Below are positions 42,210-52,601 of a stretch of 53,315 bases of DNA, piece by piece (position 1 is the stretch's first letter; each line of letters starts with the position of its first letter). This stretch comes from Geitlerinema sp. BBD 1991-9 (lineage in GTDB: Bacteria > Cyanobacteriota > Cyanobacteriia > Cyanobacteriales > Geitlerinemataceae): positions 1-53,315 of the forward strand of contig LWRO01000049.1 of the NCBI GenBank assembly GCA_001657325.1. Direction: 5' to 3'. A program made the translations under genes and the position numbers. The notes beneath the pieces are model-generated. The model was given only the letters and a program-made list of their open reading frames with translations. It did not search any database and had not been told where the DNA came from.

Positions 42210-44021
42210 ATGACGCTCATCAACCGGCGCTATCGTATTCTCCACTCGATCGGACGAGGTGGCTTTGGCGAAACCTTTCTCGTCGAAGATACCCAGATGC
42301 CTTCGGGTCGTCGTTGCGTCCTCAAACAACTCAAATCCACCGCCACCGATCCTCAAACGACTCAATTAGTACAAGAACGATTCGCACGGGAAGCTGCAAT
42401 TTTAGAATTTCTTGGAGAAGCACATCCGCAAATTCCCACCCTCTACGCTTACTTCACGGAAAACGATCGATTTTATTTAGCACAAGAGTGGATTGAGGGT
42501 CAGACGCTGACGGAACGGTTGCAAACACGGGGGACGATGTCCGATGGTGAGGTGCGCCAACTGCTCGTCAATCTGTTACCCGTCCTCGATTTTATCCACA
42601 GTCAAGGCATCGTTCACCGAGATATCAAGCCCGATAACATTATCCTGCGCGATCGAGACGGTTTAACCGTTCCCATCGATTTTGGAGCGGTGCGGGAAAC
42701 GATGGGAACGATGATGAGTTCGTCGGGAAACCCCACCAGTAGCATTATCATCGGAACGCCGGGGTTTATGTCCAGCGAACAAGCGGCTGGTCGTCCCATA
42801 TACTCCAGCGATCTCTACAGTTTGGGGTTGACGGCGATCTTTTTGCTAACGGGCAAGTTACCGCAAGCGTTATCGATCGACCCGCGCACGGGGAAAGTGT
42901 TGTGGCCGTCAGACGCACGGATTGAAGCGGGATTAAAGCAGGTGTTGGATAAAGCGATCGAACACCATCCTCGAGATCGATATGCGACGGCTTCGGAAAT
43001 GTTGGCGGCTTTACAAACGCCCCAACCTATCCCTCCTCAAGCGCCTCAAACGCCTGTCATTCCGTCGACAGCGGCCACGGTGGCCGTCGCACCGGGATGG
43101 GAAAATCGATCGAACACTCCTTCAACTGTTGCGGCGACGACGGTTGCTGCACCCCCGACGAAGAAATCGAACAAAGGTGGGTTGCTCGTCGGGGCGATTA
43201 TTGGGGGGGTTGCGATCGGGGCGTCGATCGCCGCGTTGGCGTTACGAGGTGATTCGGGAAAAGATGACGTTAGCGTCGTTCCATCGCCCACCCCAACAGT
43301 AGAAGCTTTGCCGACTCCGACGCCAACGCCGATTCCCACGCCGACGCCAACGCCCGAAGTTCGATCGTTCTACTTTCTGGCCGATTCTGCCTATGCCGAT
43401 CGAAACAACGCGGAACGGCGCTTACAAGCCTTGAAAAATCAGGGCTACACCAACGCCGGATCGTTTTGGCTTCCCGATTACGCCAATCTTTCTGGCAAAC
43501 CGTACACGCAAGTTTATCTCGATCGATTTTCCAACCGCGACGACTGCATTGACATTTTGCGAACTTACGGCCGCGACAACGCCGATGCTTACTGCGCCTT
43601 TGCCAGCAGCGATCCGAACGCTCCGACGGAACGCATTACGACCCGTGACGTCGTCGCTCAGACGCCGCAAGTCCCAGACAATCGACCGTCTCCGGTCAAT
43701 GCAACCCGAGATTATTATGCGGCGATCGATCGCGGCGACATTATTTTAGGGTGGAATACCCTGTCGCGTGCTTTGCAAGACGATTCAAACCTACACCCCA
43801 ACGGTTTTCGAGATTACGAAGCTTGGTGGAATCAGGTCAGAGACGTGCGAGTTGAAGATTTACAACTATTTGACGTTGCAGAAGAAGAATCGCACGTCGA
43901 TGTGAAATTGCTGTATTTTATGAAATCTGGAGAAACGAGCCGTGATGCGTTACGGATTAAGTGGATCTGGGATCGCTATAACAATCGATGGGTGTACGAC
44001 GATGCAACGTATTTAAACTAA
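42210..44021 (+). CDS. Membrane-anchored Ser/Thr protein kinase (PknB/Spk type)
   Basis: The 603-residue protein has an N-terminal kinase domain (about 8-270): G-loop GRGGFGETF, VLKQLK Lys, HRDIKPDN catalytic loop, a DFG in VPIDFGAV and GTPGFMSSEQ. A Pro/Ala-rich linker and one membrane helix (about 322-345) follow. A Thr/Pro repeat (PTPTPTPIP) leads into an extracytoplasmic region. This contains a SPOR-like segment (FYFLADSAYADRNNAERRLQ...) and a terminal NTF2-like domain (RDYYAAIDRGDIILGWNTLS, WVYDDATYLN). The sensor half could detect a cell-wall or small ligand. The kinase is expected to be active. Confidence 0.88.
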   Translation: MTLINRRYRILHSIGRGGFGETFLVEDTQMPSGRRCVLKQLKSTATDPQTTQLVQERFAREAAILEFLGEAHPQIPTLYAYFTENDRFYLAQEWIEGQTLTERLQTRGTMSDGEVRQLLVNLLPVLDFIHSQGIVHRDIKPDNIILRDRDGLTVPIDFGAVRETMGTMMSSSGNPTSSIIIGTPGFMSSEQAAGRPIYSSDLYSLGLTAIFLLTGKLPQALSIDPRTGKVLWPSDARIEAGLKQVLDKAIEHHPRDRYATASEMLAALQTPQPIPPQAPQTPVIPSTAATVAVAPGWENRSNTPSTVAATTVAAPPTKKSNKGGLLVGAIIGGVAIGASIAALALRGDSGKDDVSVVPSPTPTVEALPTPTPTPIPTPTPTPEVRSFYFLADSAYADRNNAERRLQALKNQGYTNAGSFWLPDYANLSGKPYTQVYLDRFSNRDDCIDILRTYGRDNADAYCAFASSDPNAPTERITTRDVVAQTPQVPDNRPSPVNATRDYYAAIDRGDIILGWNTLSRALQDDSNLHPNGFRDYEAWWNQVRDVRVEDLQLFDVAEEESHVDVKLLYFMKSGETSRDALRIKWIWDRYNNRWVYDDATYLN

Positions 44022-44336
44022 ACGTTATTGAGATAAAAATTTCAGATTTACTCTTACGTCTGTGAATTCGAGTTTTTATTCGAGAACCGCATTATACCAT
44101 TTTCAAAAATTCATGCCATAGATGTCTGTAGGTGCGAACGGTGTTCGCCCAAGTTCAGCCGAAGACCTCTAGCAGGATTATCGAGAAATGGTATTAGAAT
44201 CTTTAGCATCGATCGATTCGATCGTCGTCAGGAGTGGGGAGTTCTAAGGTTAAATCGCCTTTGAATAGGCGATTCTCAATACGATCGTGACGGAGATGTT
44301 TGACACCCAAACGACAGATCTCGGGTGGTGCAACGA
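44022..44336. other. Intergenic region with a ~100-bp inverted-repeat element
   Basis: In these 315 bases, ATACCATTT (44094-44102) and AAATGGTAT (44186-44194) form exact 9-bp inverted ends of a roughly 100-bp unit. Its middle (GTGCGAACGGTGTTCGCCC, 44131-44149) resembles the family B palindrome. It may be a further or related miniature element. It lies between convergent genes; no gene is seen. Confidence 0.5.
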
Positions 44337-46361
44337 TTAGAATTCAGAAGAAATCGAATCCGTTTCTTGAGAAGTCTGCCAGCCAAATTGATACGTTTGA
44401 CTGAGGGCGACCCGATCTCGGCCTTGTTCTTTCGCATCGTATAGCGCGAGATCGGCAGCCTGCCAAAGCGGGTTGGCCATGGTGTCTTCAGCTGGCTGCT
44501 CGCTGGCAACACCGATACTCACCGTTACGACTGTAGCGGGCAGCTCGGCCTGTAAATCGCGTTTGATTCGTAGCATCCGCACCCCCCGACAGATTTCACG
44601 GGCCACTCGCATCGCCATTTTCGCATCCGTTTGCGGTAAGAGAACAGCAAACTCCTCTCCTCCCGATCGAGCCACGACATTTTCACTCGTCCAGTCGCCG
44701 ACGACACTTAAAATTCCGAGCGCAATTCTCTGCAAACAGGCATCTCCCATCGTCCGGCCGTAACGATCGTTGTAGGATTTGAAAAAGTCGATATCGCAAG
44801 AAAGAACTGACAGGGGTTGTTGGGTTCGGCTGAGTTCCTGCCAAGCATCTTGGAGGCGCAAGTCGAAGTAGCGTCGGTTGGGGATCTGCGTGAGTTCGTC
44901 AATGTAGCACAATTGTTGGAGGCTCTGGTTTTCTCGCTCCCAGGTGACGAGTCGATCGATCGTGGAAGAGAGGTCTGGCGCTTCGTCCGTTTCGCCCGTT
45001 AACGCTCCTGGATCGCTTTTCCAGGCTGCCAGTTGTTCTTGGAAATACTGACGGTAGAGTTGGCAACTGATAGTGACCGTATTGCCATGAATGCGAACGA
45101 GTCCGAGACTGTCGAGTTTGTACGCGAGAATCGGTTCGAGAAAACAGCCGTTGGGGGAACTCAACACGCGATCGAGACTGTTGAGTAGTTCGGGATGAGA
45201 TTGGAGCGTATCCCAAAGTTCCCGCAATCGATCTCGGTAAATGCTGCTGAGAGTTGGCGCTTCGGCGAGAATTCGATCGAGATTCCTCGGTTGGGACAAT
45301 CCCGAGTCGTTACTCTGGCTCAAATGGTACAACGCCAGGGAGACGAGATAGGGAGAGCCGCCGATCGTCTCCACGAGTCGTTTGGCTTGGCTGTCATCCG
45401 TCCAAGTCAATCCGTAGCGGCGAGCGAGTTCGCAAATTTGCTCGATACTGAAATCGGGTAAGACGACCGGCAATCCAACGTTAAACGGAGATCGATTGAT
45501 GTCGAGGGGAATGTAAACTTCGGTGGAATGGACGACGACGAGACGAAGTTTTTGCCACGCGGCGATCTGCTTGGCTTCTTCATGCCACGATCTCAGTAGG
45601 GGGAAAAACTCTTGTGCCACCTCGGGAAACTCAAACAGGCGATTGACTTCTTGCAAGGCCAATACGAGGGGGCGCGATAGAGTTTCGAGGATATAGTGTT
45701 GGATGTAAAGGGTGCAGCTAATTTTACCGCCGATATCTTCATCCCAGACCTCATCGAGTTTGGGAGAAAGTTGTACCGAGAGGGCGAGATTGGCACAAAA
45801 CCAGCGCAAGAGTTTGTTGAGATCGCTTAGAACGCTCGTTTCAGCTCGTTGAAAGTCGAGTGTCACCGTATGGTAGCCCGAGTGTTTGGCACAGTCGAGC
45901 AATCGCAACAGTAGCGAACTTTTTCCCATACGCCGACTTCCGCGAATTCGGATAGCACAGCCGGGTTGGTGGAGTTCGGCTTGGGTGAGTTCTTCGATAG
46001 GAGGACGCTCGATATACAACGGCGAATCGAGGGCGAGGGGCGTTCCTGGAAACTCGACTTGCGGCGCGGGTGCGACGGGACGACTCAATTCGCTCAACAG
46101 CAACCGCTCCTGAGACGTGAGTTCGCGCAGTTCGAGAGTCGGGCGGAGGTTCGCTTTGGTAATCTGTCCGTCGAAGATATCGGAGAGCAAGCGCCAAAGT
46201 TGAGAAGCGACGTTCCGTAAATAATGTGCGTCGTATCCCAATTCAGTTTCCATGCGGGTATAAGTTGCACCTTGCCAAGCCTGACGCAACACTCCCTCTT
46301 GAACAGGTGACAGGTTTTCTCCGATGGCACGAACCAGTTCGACAATCTCGTCAATAGTCAT
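44337..46361 (-). CDS. AAA ATPase-like protein fused to a diguanylate cyclase (GGDEF) domain
   Basis: The 674-residue protein has an N-terminal helical domain (about 1-85; LSPVQEGVLRQAWQGATYTRMETELG) of the type found in cyanobacterial AAA_35/vMAP-like proteins. An AAA-like ATPase follows (about 105-440; Walker A RGSRRMGKSSLL; winged-helix C-part). The C-terminal GGDEF domain (about 500-650) has YIDELTQIPNRRYFD and the active site SGGEEFAVLLP. The GGEEF sequence predicts active c-di-GMP synthesis. No RxxD inhibitory site is visible five residues before it. The ATPase module probably senses a signal and controls the cyclase. It is divergent from the GGDEF-EAL gene. Confidence 0.85.
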   Translation of the reverse strand: MTIDEIVELVRAIGENLSPVQEGVLRQAWQGATYTRMETELGYDAHYLRNVASQLWRLLSDIFDGQITKANLRPTLELRELTSQERLLLSELSRPVAPAPQVEFPGTPLALDSPLYIERPPIEELTQAELHQPGCAIRIRGSRRMGKSSLLLRLLDCAKHSGYHTVTLDFQRAETSVLSDLNKLLRWFCANLALSVQLSPKLDEVWDEDIGGKISCTLYIQHYILETLSRPLVLALQEVNRLFEFPEVAQEFFPLLRSWHEEAKQIAAWQKLRLVVVHSTEVYIPLDINRSPFNVGLPVVLPDFSIEQICELARRYGLTWTDDSQAKRLVETIGGSPYLVSLALYHLSQSNDSGLSQPRNLDRILAEAPTLSSIYRDRLRELWDTLQSHPELLNSLDRVLSSPNGCFLEPILAYKLDSLGLVRIHGNTVTISCQLYRQYFQEQLAAWKSDPGALTGETDEAPDLSSTIDRLVTWERENQSLQQLCYIDELTQIPNRRYFDLRLQDAWQELSRTQQPLSVLSCDIDFFKSYNDRYGRTMGDACLQRIALGILSVVGDWTSENVVARSGGEEFAVLLPQTDAKMAMRVAREICRGVRMLRIKRDLQAELPATVVTVSIGVASEQPAEDTMANPLWQAADLALYDAKEQGRDRVALSQTYQFGWQTSQETDSISSEF

Positions 46362-46812
46362 CTACGGTCATCTGTAGTTTCGATCGATATGGGTGACAAG
46401 ATGCAATCTGCACCGCTACGAACACCTGTTCGGAGTTACCACTGATAATTATAACCAACTCCCCGATTTAACCGAAGATTAGAACACCGATCGGGTTTAA
46501 AATTGTTGGTATTCTCGGTTGGTCTTGTATGTATTATTACAACCCTCGATCGATTTGTGATACAACTTATGGATCTGCGATCGATGACTGGATATCTTAA
46601 TGTGATATTTTGTCATATGACAGAGCAGAAAGTAACTTGCAAAAGTTGCCAAATTGACTCGCTGCATCTCCTAACACGAGCAGACCGGTAAAATCTAGAT
46701 CGTTTTGCGAGTTGTGTCAAACGGACGCGGCAACAGGAGACTTTGAATATAATCGACTTACAGCTGCCAAAATATTGCGCTCGAGCAACCAAAATGACTG
46801 GGGACAGGGTAA
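46362..46812. other. Divergent regulatory region between the two c-di-GMP genes
   Basis: These 451 bases hold the promoters of both genes. There is a perfect 12-bp palindrome TGTCATATGACA (46611-46622) and AT-rich sequence at 46500-46620. No gene is evident. The palindrome is a candidate operator; no regulator is assigned. Confidence 0.45.
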
Positions 46813-49311
46813 ATGCCAGCAGATGCGGACGCACTCGTTCGTCAGCTTCAAGCGATCGTCGATCGACTCGAGATCGTATTAGGAGAGCTGAACGAGGGAA
46901 TCGTTTGGACGGACGAAATCGGACGAATTCAGTGGTGTAACGATCGATTTGCACGGTTGCTCGATCGAACCAGAGCGCAACTGTTCGATACCCTGTTACT
47001 AGACGTGTTGCCCCTTGAAAACAGCGACGGTTCTTCTGAAGTCGAGCGACATCCGGTTAAGTTAGCACTTCATACTGAGATGAGTGCCACGCAGATCTAC
47101 CGCTTTCGACGGGAAAAAGGGGAAATCGTCGATTTAGAAATTTTTTGGACGGGTTTGCCCACTCTTTTAGACACGCAAGGCGCCTTATTGGTTCTGCGCT
47201 CTCGCAATAAAGAGATTTCTTACTGTGTTCCGACGCGGGACGCCTTAGAAGGCTCGACGTTATATTCTATCCTGGCCGAACATTCGACCGATTGGATTTG
47301 CCGACAGACTCTAGACGGCGTTTTAATTTACGCATCTCCAGCTTGTCAGCGTTTGCTCGGACTCAACCCGGAACAGGCAATCGGTCGATCGGCGTTCGAT
47401 CTCTATCATCCAGACGATGCCGCGACAATCCGCCAATTTTACGATCGCATCGCGCGAGATCCGGAAACTCCTCTCACCCTCTCCCATCGTATTCGACACG
47501 ATAGCGAATACTACTTATGGTTCGAGACGACGTTTAACGCCGTGCGAAATCCTTACGGACAAGTTCGGGAAGTGATTTCCGTCTCCCGTGACGTGACCGA
47601 TCGCCTGTCCTATCAAAAAACGCTGCAACGGAACGAAAAACGCTTCCGCGTCCTGATCGAAAACATCACCGATGCGATTTTGATTCTCGACTCGCGGGGG
47701 TTGCTACGCTACGTCAGCCCTTCTGCGGAGCGATTGCTCGGATATGCGAGTGAAGCGTATGTCGGTCAAGCACCCATTCAATTCGTCTCAGAAGACGACA
47801 CCAACACGGTCAAACGGGTCTTTCGTCGGGTTCTTCGTCGTAAAGGACGTTGCGAGTATTTGGTCGAGTTTGGCGTGCGCCACTCCGACGGACGGCGGTT
47901 AGTGTTCGAGGCAACGATGACGAATTTGCTCGACGAACCGGCGATCGAGGGAATTGTCGTCAACTGTCACGATATTACAGAACGCAAACAGGCGGAACTG
48001 CAACTGCGCTACGACGCACTGCACGACGCTTTGACGGGGTTGCCCAACCGCACGTTGTTTATGGAACGACTCGCCCAGTCGATCGCCCAGAAAAAACGCC
48101 ATCCCGATTACAATTTTGCCGTTCTCTATCTCGACCTCGATCGATTTAAGGCAGTGAACGACAGCTTGGGTCATATTGCGGGGGATCGATTGTTAGTAGA
48201 GGTAGCCAAACGCTTGAAGTCTCAGATTCGCTACGACGATACAGTGGCGCGGTTGAGTGGTGACGAGTTCGCGATTTTGCTGCAAGACGTGACGTTGGAA
48301 GCAAGCGCTCACCAACTCGCCGATCGATTGCAACGCTCGCTACAAGATCCGTTGGAGTTGAACTATCAAGAGGTATTCGTGACGGCGAGTATCGGTATCG
48401 TGATGGCCAGCGACCTCTATCACACACCTTCTGACGTGTTGCGGGATGCCGATACGGCCATGTACCGCGCCAAACAGTTGGGAAAAGCCCGTCAGGAACT
48501 GTTCGACACCAGTATGTCTCAGAACAATTTGAAATTGCTCAAATTGGGGGTCGATTTGCGCCACGCCCTCGATCGCCGCGAACTCGAACTGTACTATCAG
48601 CCGATCGTGGCATTGGAGTCGGGACAAATTAGTGGCTTTGAAGCACTGCTGCGTTGGAATCACAACGAACTCGGCTGTATTTCTCCCGAGGAATTCATTC
48701 CCATTGCGGAGGAAACGGGGGCGATCGTCCCCTTGGGGTGGTGGATTTTAGACGAAGCCTGTCGTCAGATGCAACGGTGGCGCAAGCTATTTCCCGAGAA
48801 GTCCTTGGTGGTTTGCGTAAATTTATCGGGGCGACAGTTTTCACAGCCGTCTTTGGTCGATCGCGTGGCGCAAACGCTGGCGGAAACGAAACTCGAGGCC
48901 AAGTTTCTCAAGTTGGAGATTACGGAAACGACGATCGTTGAAAATGCAGCGACGGTGATGGAGACGCTACAACAGTTTAAGCATATGGGGGTACAGTTGA
49001 GCATTGACGACTTCGGAACGGGGTACTCGTCTCTGAGTCGTTTGCGGAGCTTTCCCATCGATACCCTTAAAATTGACAAGTCTTTCGTGCGCACGATGGA
49101 CGTCGATCGAGAAAATTTGGAAATTACAAAGTCGATCGTGATGCTGGGACAATCTTTGGATATTTCGACGATCGCGGAAGGGGTCGAAACCCCCACTCAT
49201 TTGGCAGAACTCCGCCAATTGGGCTGTCAGTACGCACAAGGATATTTGTTTTCTCGCCCAGTTCCCGCAGCAAAGGTCAACGAGATTGTCGCATCTAATC
49301 CTAAATGGTGA
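46813..49311 (+). CDS. PAS-GGDEF-EAL c-di-GMP signalling protein
   Basis: This 832-residue protein has three PAS-type sensor regions (about 12-120, 145-270, 277-400; [61 protein letters not shown]). A GGDEF domain follows (about 405-565; [16 protein letters not shown], active site SGDEF, so variant but near-canonical). The EAL domain runs from about 585 to 830: [49 protein letters not shown] and [13 protein letters not shown]. Catalytic residues of the phosphodiesterase are present; the cyclase half may be active or regulatory. No membrane helix is predicted. Confidence 0.92.
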   Translation: MPADADALVRQLQAIVDRLEIVLGELNEGIVWTDEIGRIQWCNDRFARLLDRTRAQLFDTLLLDVLPLENSDGSSEVERHPVKLALHTEMSATQIYRFRREKGEIVDLEIFWTGLPTLLDTQGALLVLRSRNKEISYCVPTRDALEGSTLYSILAEHSTDWICRQTLDGVLIYASPACQRLLGLNPEQAIGRSAFDLYHPDDAATIRQFYDRIARDPETPLTLSHRIRHDSEYYLWFETTFNAVRNPYGQVREVISVSRDVTDRLSYQKTLQRNEKRFRVLIENITDAILILDSRGLLRYVSPSAERLLGYASEAYVGQAPIQFVSEDDTNTVKRVFRRVLRRKGRCEYLVEFGVRHSDGRRLVFEATMTNLLDEPAIEGIVVNCHDITERKQAELQLRYDALHDALTGLPNRTLFMERLAQSIAQKKRHPDYNFAVLYLDLDRFKAVNDSLGHIAGDRLLVEVAKRLKSQIRYDDTVARLSGDEFAILLQDVTLEASAHQLADRLQRSLQDPLELNYQEVFVTASIGIVMASDLYHTPSDVLRDADTAMYRAKQLGKARQELFDTSMSQNNLKLLKLGVDLRHALDRRELELYYQPIVALESGQISGFEALLRWNHNELGCISPEEFIPIAEETGAIVPLGWWILDEACRQMQRWRKLFPEKSLVVCVNLSGRQFSQPSLVDRVAQTLAETKLEAKFLKLEITETTIVENAATVMETLQQFKHMGVQLSIDDFGTGYSSLSRLRSFPIDTLKIDKSFVRTMDVDRENLEITKSIVMLGQSLDISTIAEGVETPTHLAELRQLGCQYAQGYLFSRPVPAAKVNEIVASNPKW

Positions 49312-49484
49312 TGGGAAATTGACGATTATTTATCGATTTATTGAATAACAATAAAGTCATCAAGTCTGAGTATCGTTCAAACTTAGAAAAACAGAAATTG
49401 AGAAGACATCCTTGCATCTTTCTAGGCGATCTGAACACAATATAGAACAGTCTCGACGATCGTTAACGATTACGCCTCTCGAAC

Positions 49485-50927
49485 ATGACTTTAGCCGAGC
49501 ATTTCCCTCAAGCAACGTCTGCAAATCCCTTTTTGAATCTCAATTACGAACCCGCTTTTGAATTGCTAGGAGAGGACTATTACGACCGCGTCGCGGCGGC
49601 TGAATTTCCCCAGCATATTTTGCGTTTTCGCAACGATCGAGTATTACCGTTACTCGATCTCGATTCCGATCTCGCGACCGACGATCGTTTCATCGAAGCC
49701 TTTGGAAAGTTCCAAGTGAATCGTCCGCTTCTGGCCATGTGTTATCACGGCTACCAGTTTGGCGAGTACAACCCCCACCTCGGTGACGGACGGGGGTTTC
49801 TCTTCGGCCAGGTTCGTGGAACAGACGGCGAACTCTACGATTTGGGAACGAAGGGTAGCGGTACGACTCCCTACTCTCGCGGTGGCGACGGACGACTGAC
49901 GCTCAAAGGTGGTGTTCGAGAAGTCATCGCTGCGGAAACCCTCGAACGGATGGGAGTGCGAACGTCTCGCTGTTTGAGTGTCATTGAAACGGGAGAACAG
50001 TTGTGGCGTGGTGACGAACCGTCGCCAACGCGATCGTGCGTGATGGTTCGGTTCAATCGATCGCATATTCGGTTTGGAACCTTTGAGCGATTGCACTATT
50101 TGCGACGACCCGATCGAACGAAAATCCTGTTAAATCACGTTATCGAAACCTATTATCCGAGCATCGATCGAACGGTTGACGAACGAGAAACTTACGCTCG
50201 ATTTTACGCTGAATTGGTGGCGCGAGTGGCGCGATTAGCAGCCGAGTGGATGGCGGCTGGCTTCTGTCATGCCGTTCTCAACACCGATAATATGTCGATT
50301 ACTGGGGAAAGTTTTGACTACGGGCCCTATGCATTTATTCCCAATTACAACCCTCAGTTTACGGCAGCTTATTTTGACTATTACGGTCGTTACAGCTATG
50401 GCAATCAACCGCTCGTTTGTAAACTGAATTTGGAGATGTTACAGCAACCGCTGTCTGCCGTAATTTCTAGGTCGGACATGGAAACGGCATTGGCTGAATT
50501 CGATCGAATTTACCATCAAAACTACCGCGATTTAATGGCTCGCAAATTGGGATTTGCCGATCTGGCGGAAGAAGATGCAGAAGAATTAGTGAAGTTGACA
50601 GTGGATATTTTACAAAACAACGACGTGGGGTATCACGATTTCTTCAGTCAGCTTCGCCAGCAGTTTTCTCCAACTTGGCGCGATGACGAAACCGCAATTT
50701 TTTCGTCTGCGGAACCGTTAGATATTTTACAGCCGTGGCAGTCGGTCTATCACCGAATTTTGCAACACCTTTCGACGATCGAACTCGAAGCTACGACCGA
50801 ACGGTTGCGTTGTCTGAATCCTCTTGTCGTTCCCGTTCGCTCTGAAATCGAGGCCATTTGGGAACCGATTACGCTAGAGAATAATTGGCAACCATTTTAC
50901 GAGTTGTTGGCGCGAATTTGGGAATAG
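49485..50927 (+). CDS. selO: Protein adenylyltransferase SelO
   Basis: This pseudokinase-fold enzyme of the SelO/UPF0061 family transfers AMP from ATP to protein hydroxyls, linked to redox control. The 480-residue protein has the family motifs [51 protein letters not shown] and [25 protein letters not shown]. The usual HGVLNTDN is HAVLNTDN here. C-terminal Cys is absent (bacterial type). It starts at ATG 49485. Its 3' end overlaps the convergent methyltransferase gene by 31 bp. Confidence 0.95.
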   Translation: MTLAEHFPQATSANPFLNLNYEPAFELLGEDYYDRVAAAEFPQHILRFRNDRVLPLLDLDSDLATDDRFIEAFGKFQVNRPLLAMCYHGYQFGEYNPHLGDGRGFLFGQVRGTDGELYDLGTKGSGTTPYSRGGDGRLTLKGGVREVIAAETLERMGVRTSRCLSVIETGEQLWRGDEPSPTRSCVMVRFNRSHIRFGTFERLHYLRRPDRTKILLNHVIETYYPSIDRTVDERETYARFYAELVARVARLAAEWMAAGFCHAVLNTDNMSITGESFDYGPYAFIPNYNPQFTAAYFDYYGRYSYGNQPLVCKLNLEMLQQPLSAVISRSDMETALAEFDRIYHQNYRDLMARKLGFADLAEEDAEELVKLTVDILQNNDVGYHDFFSQLRQQFSPTWRDDETAIFSSAEPLDILQPWQSVYHRILQHLSTIELEATTERLRCLNPLVVPVRSEIEAIWEPITLENNWQPFYELLARIWE

Positions 50928-51541
50928 CTTGAGTTGATTTTGTGTCCGATCGCACAGACACAGGTTACAGGTTGCATGGATTTCGATCGAAGTTCGATGT
51001 TTTCAAACTCGGCTTTCTCGAGTAGTTGTACGATTCGATTGCCACGCGATCGAACCTCGTCTTCAGTTTTTGCCCATTTCGGCTGTAACGCGATCGAAAC
51101 CGATCCCCCCGGTTTCAACACGCGCCGGATTTCTTCTAGAGTCGCGATGGGATCGTGCCAAAACATATGGACGTTGACGGCGAAAGCTTTGTCAAACGTC
51201 TTGTCAGGATAGGGGATTTCGTCCGCTGAGCCTTGGTGTAATCGGACTCGCCCTTCACGAACGGCGGCGGCGTTACGTTGGCTAGCTTGACGAACCATGA
51301 CATCGGAGTGGTCGATTCCGGCGACGAAGCCAGATGTCACGAGCTGGGAAATGCGCTCGATCGCCCAACCGGGACCCAAACCGAGTTCTAAAATACGATC
51401 GATAGGCTGTACGTCTAAAAGCTCGATCGTCCATGTGTTGCGTTGCTGGTTTTTTCGAGCCATGTAGCGACCGACGAGACGACCTAACATCCCACTCGGA
51501 CGGCGAAATTGAGGAACTGCTAAGGCAATTAAACCCTTCAC
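50897..51541 (-). CDS. SAM-dependent methyltransferase (class I)
   Basis: This 214-residue methyltransferase of the UbiE/Methyltransf_11 type has motif [32 protein letters not shown] (ribose contacts), [29 protein letters not shown] and [14 protein letters not shown]. The substrate is unknown. The gene is divergent from a MarR regulator and shares an operator region with it (51572-51616), so it is probably the MarR-controlled gene. It may modify a toxic small molecule sensed by MarR, which is inference. It overlaps the end of selO. Confidence 0.87.
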   Translation of the reverse strand: MKGLIALAVPQFRRPSGMLGRLVGRYMARKNQQRNTWTIELLDVQPIDRILELGLGPGWAIERISQLVTSGFVAGIDHSDVMVRQASQRNAAAVREGRVRLHQGSADEIPYPDKTFDKAFAVNVHMFWHDPIATLEEIRRVLKPGGSVSIALQPKWAKTEDEVRSRGNRIVQLLEKAEFENIELRSKSMQPVTCVCAIGHKINSSYSQIRANNS

Positions 51542-51571
51542 GATGCCATGCTCCTACTCGTCTGTTCCTTT

Positions 51572-51616
51572 TATTTTGACAACTTAGATGCTATTTTGAC
51601 AACTTAGATGTCAAAA
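51572..51616. promoter_or_regulatory. MarR-type operator with a duplicated half
   Basis: TATTTTGACAACTTAGATG occurs twice with a 20-nt period (51572-51590 and 51592-51610). The second copy runs into TGTCAAAA (51609-51616), forming an inverted repeat with TTTTGACA (51594-51601), 7-nt spacer. TTGACAACTTAGATGTCAA is thus a near-perfect 19-nt palindrome of the sort bound by MarR dimers, preceded by one more half-site. It sits midway between the divergent methyltransferase and MarR genes. Confidence 0.75.
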
Positions 51617-51635
51617 ACTTAACACGCTCGATTTG

Positions 51636-52100
51636 ATGATGAAGCGAACCTCAGCAGGACAAGCCCTAGAAAGCTTGATTTTTGACACCGCAGCCACGTT
51701 TTTCCTCCTGCGAGCCAGGGGAAGCCAACTCGGTGTCGTCACCCCCTGGGGTGCGGGATACGGGGGTTTGTTACGAAGTTTGAAGTTAGACGGGCCGCAA
51801 ACTGTGCCGCAATTGGCCCGATCTCGTCCCGTATCTCGCCAACACATCCAAAAGCTAGCCAATGAAATGTTAGAAGACGGAACGATCGAATACATCGACA
51901 ATCCAGCCCACAAGCGATCGAAACTGTTGCGTCTGACACCGCATGGAGAAGCCGTTTTCGAGACGATGTCGGCACGTATTACCGAGGAGGCAGAACGTCT
52001 CGCAGATGGAATTTCAACGGAGGCGTTAGAAACGACGCTGCACGTTTTGGAGACCCTGCGCGATCGATTGCGGGAAAACCTATCCCACGAATTGCCATAA
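51636..52100 (+). CDS. MarR-family transcription regulator
   Basis: This protein of about 154 residues is a winged-helix regulator of the MarR fold. It has a helical dimer arm, then LDGPQTVPQLARSRPVSRQHIQKLANEML (recognition helix), the wing TIEYIDNPAHKRSKLLRLTPHG and a C-terminal helix pair. It probably represses itself and the divergent methyltransferase through the palindrome at 51594-51616 and is released by a small phenolic or other ligand. The start region reads TTG-ATG-ATG; ATG 51636 or 51639 is used. No ribosome binding site is clear. Confidence 0.88.
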   Translation: MMKRTSAGQALESLIFDTAATFFLLRARGSQLGVVTPWGAGYGGLLRSLKLDGPQTVPQLARSRPVSRQHIQKLANEMLEDGTIEYIDNPAHKRSKLLRLTPHGEAVFETMSARITEEAERLADGISTEALETTLHVLETLRDRLRENLSHELP

Positions 52101-52140
52101 TTTAAGCATTTCAACACTTCAGCAACAATCAAAACATACG

Positions 52141-52455
52141 ATGGAAACCCCCTCACCCAAGATTCGATCGTTTGAAGCCTTCTATCCGTACTATCTCCAA
52201 GCGCACGAAAACCCAATTTGTCGTCGCCTCCACGTTCTCGGATTAATCGTGGCGATCGTTGCTGTGGTCTATGCCGTTATCGCTCAAAATTGGTGGGCCT
52301 TCGCCATTGCTCCGGGATTCGGTTATCCTTGCGCTTGGTTAGGACACGCTTGGTTTGGAAAAAACGTTCCGGCAACCTTCGGCTATCCACTTTACAGCTT
52401 TAAAGCCGGAATTTTTATGTATCGCGATATGTTAATCGGTAAAGTTCCGTTTTAA
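52141..52455 (+). CDS. DUF962/Mpo1-like membrane protein
   Basis: This 104-residue protein has membrane helices (about 31-48 and 53-71) and the histidine motifs of the DUF962/YGL010w family: HENPICRRLHVLG and WLGHAWFGKNVPATF. Yeast Mpo1 of this family is an iron-dependent dioxygenase in fatty-acid alpha-oxidation, and the conserved His residues are the iron ligands. The bacterial substrate is unknown. It starts at ATG 52141, 40 nt after the MarR gene, so the two may be co-transcribed. Confidence 0.82.
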   Translation: METPSPKIRSFEAFYPYYLQAHENPICRRLHVLGLIVAIVAVVYAVIAQNWWAFAIAPGFGYPCAWLGHAWFGKNVPATFGYPLYSFKAGIFMYRDMLIGKVPF

Positions 52456-52567
52456 ACCGAAAGTCTGCTCGATCGAGCGTTTTATGTTGCGTTTTCTCAA
52501 ATTTAAAGCTAAATCGAAACGAGTCTGATATAAGTTGGGTGCGATCGATTGTTTGAGGAAACTCTGT

Positions 52568-52601
52568 TATGGAATCAAATCTACTATGGAATCAAATCTA
52601 C
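52568..52601 (+). repeat. Perfect 17-bp tandem duplication covering a start codon
   Basis: TATGGAATCAAATCTAC occurs twice, head to tail (52568-52584 and 52585-52601). The first ATG (52569) has AGGA (52556-52559) 9 nt upstream, but its frame ends at TGA 52671-52673 after 34 codons. The second ATG (52586) opens the real gene but is 26 nt from the ribosome binding site. The 17-nt length is not a multiple of 3, so it shifts frame. Confidence 0.85.
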
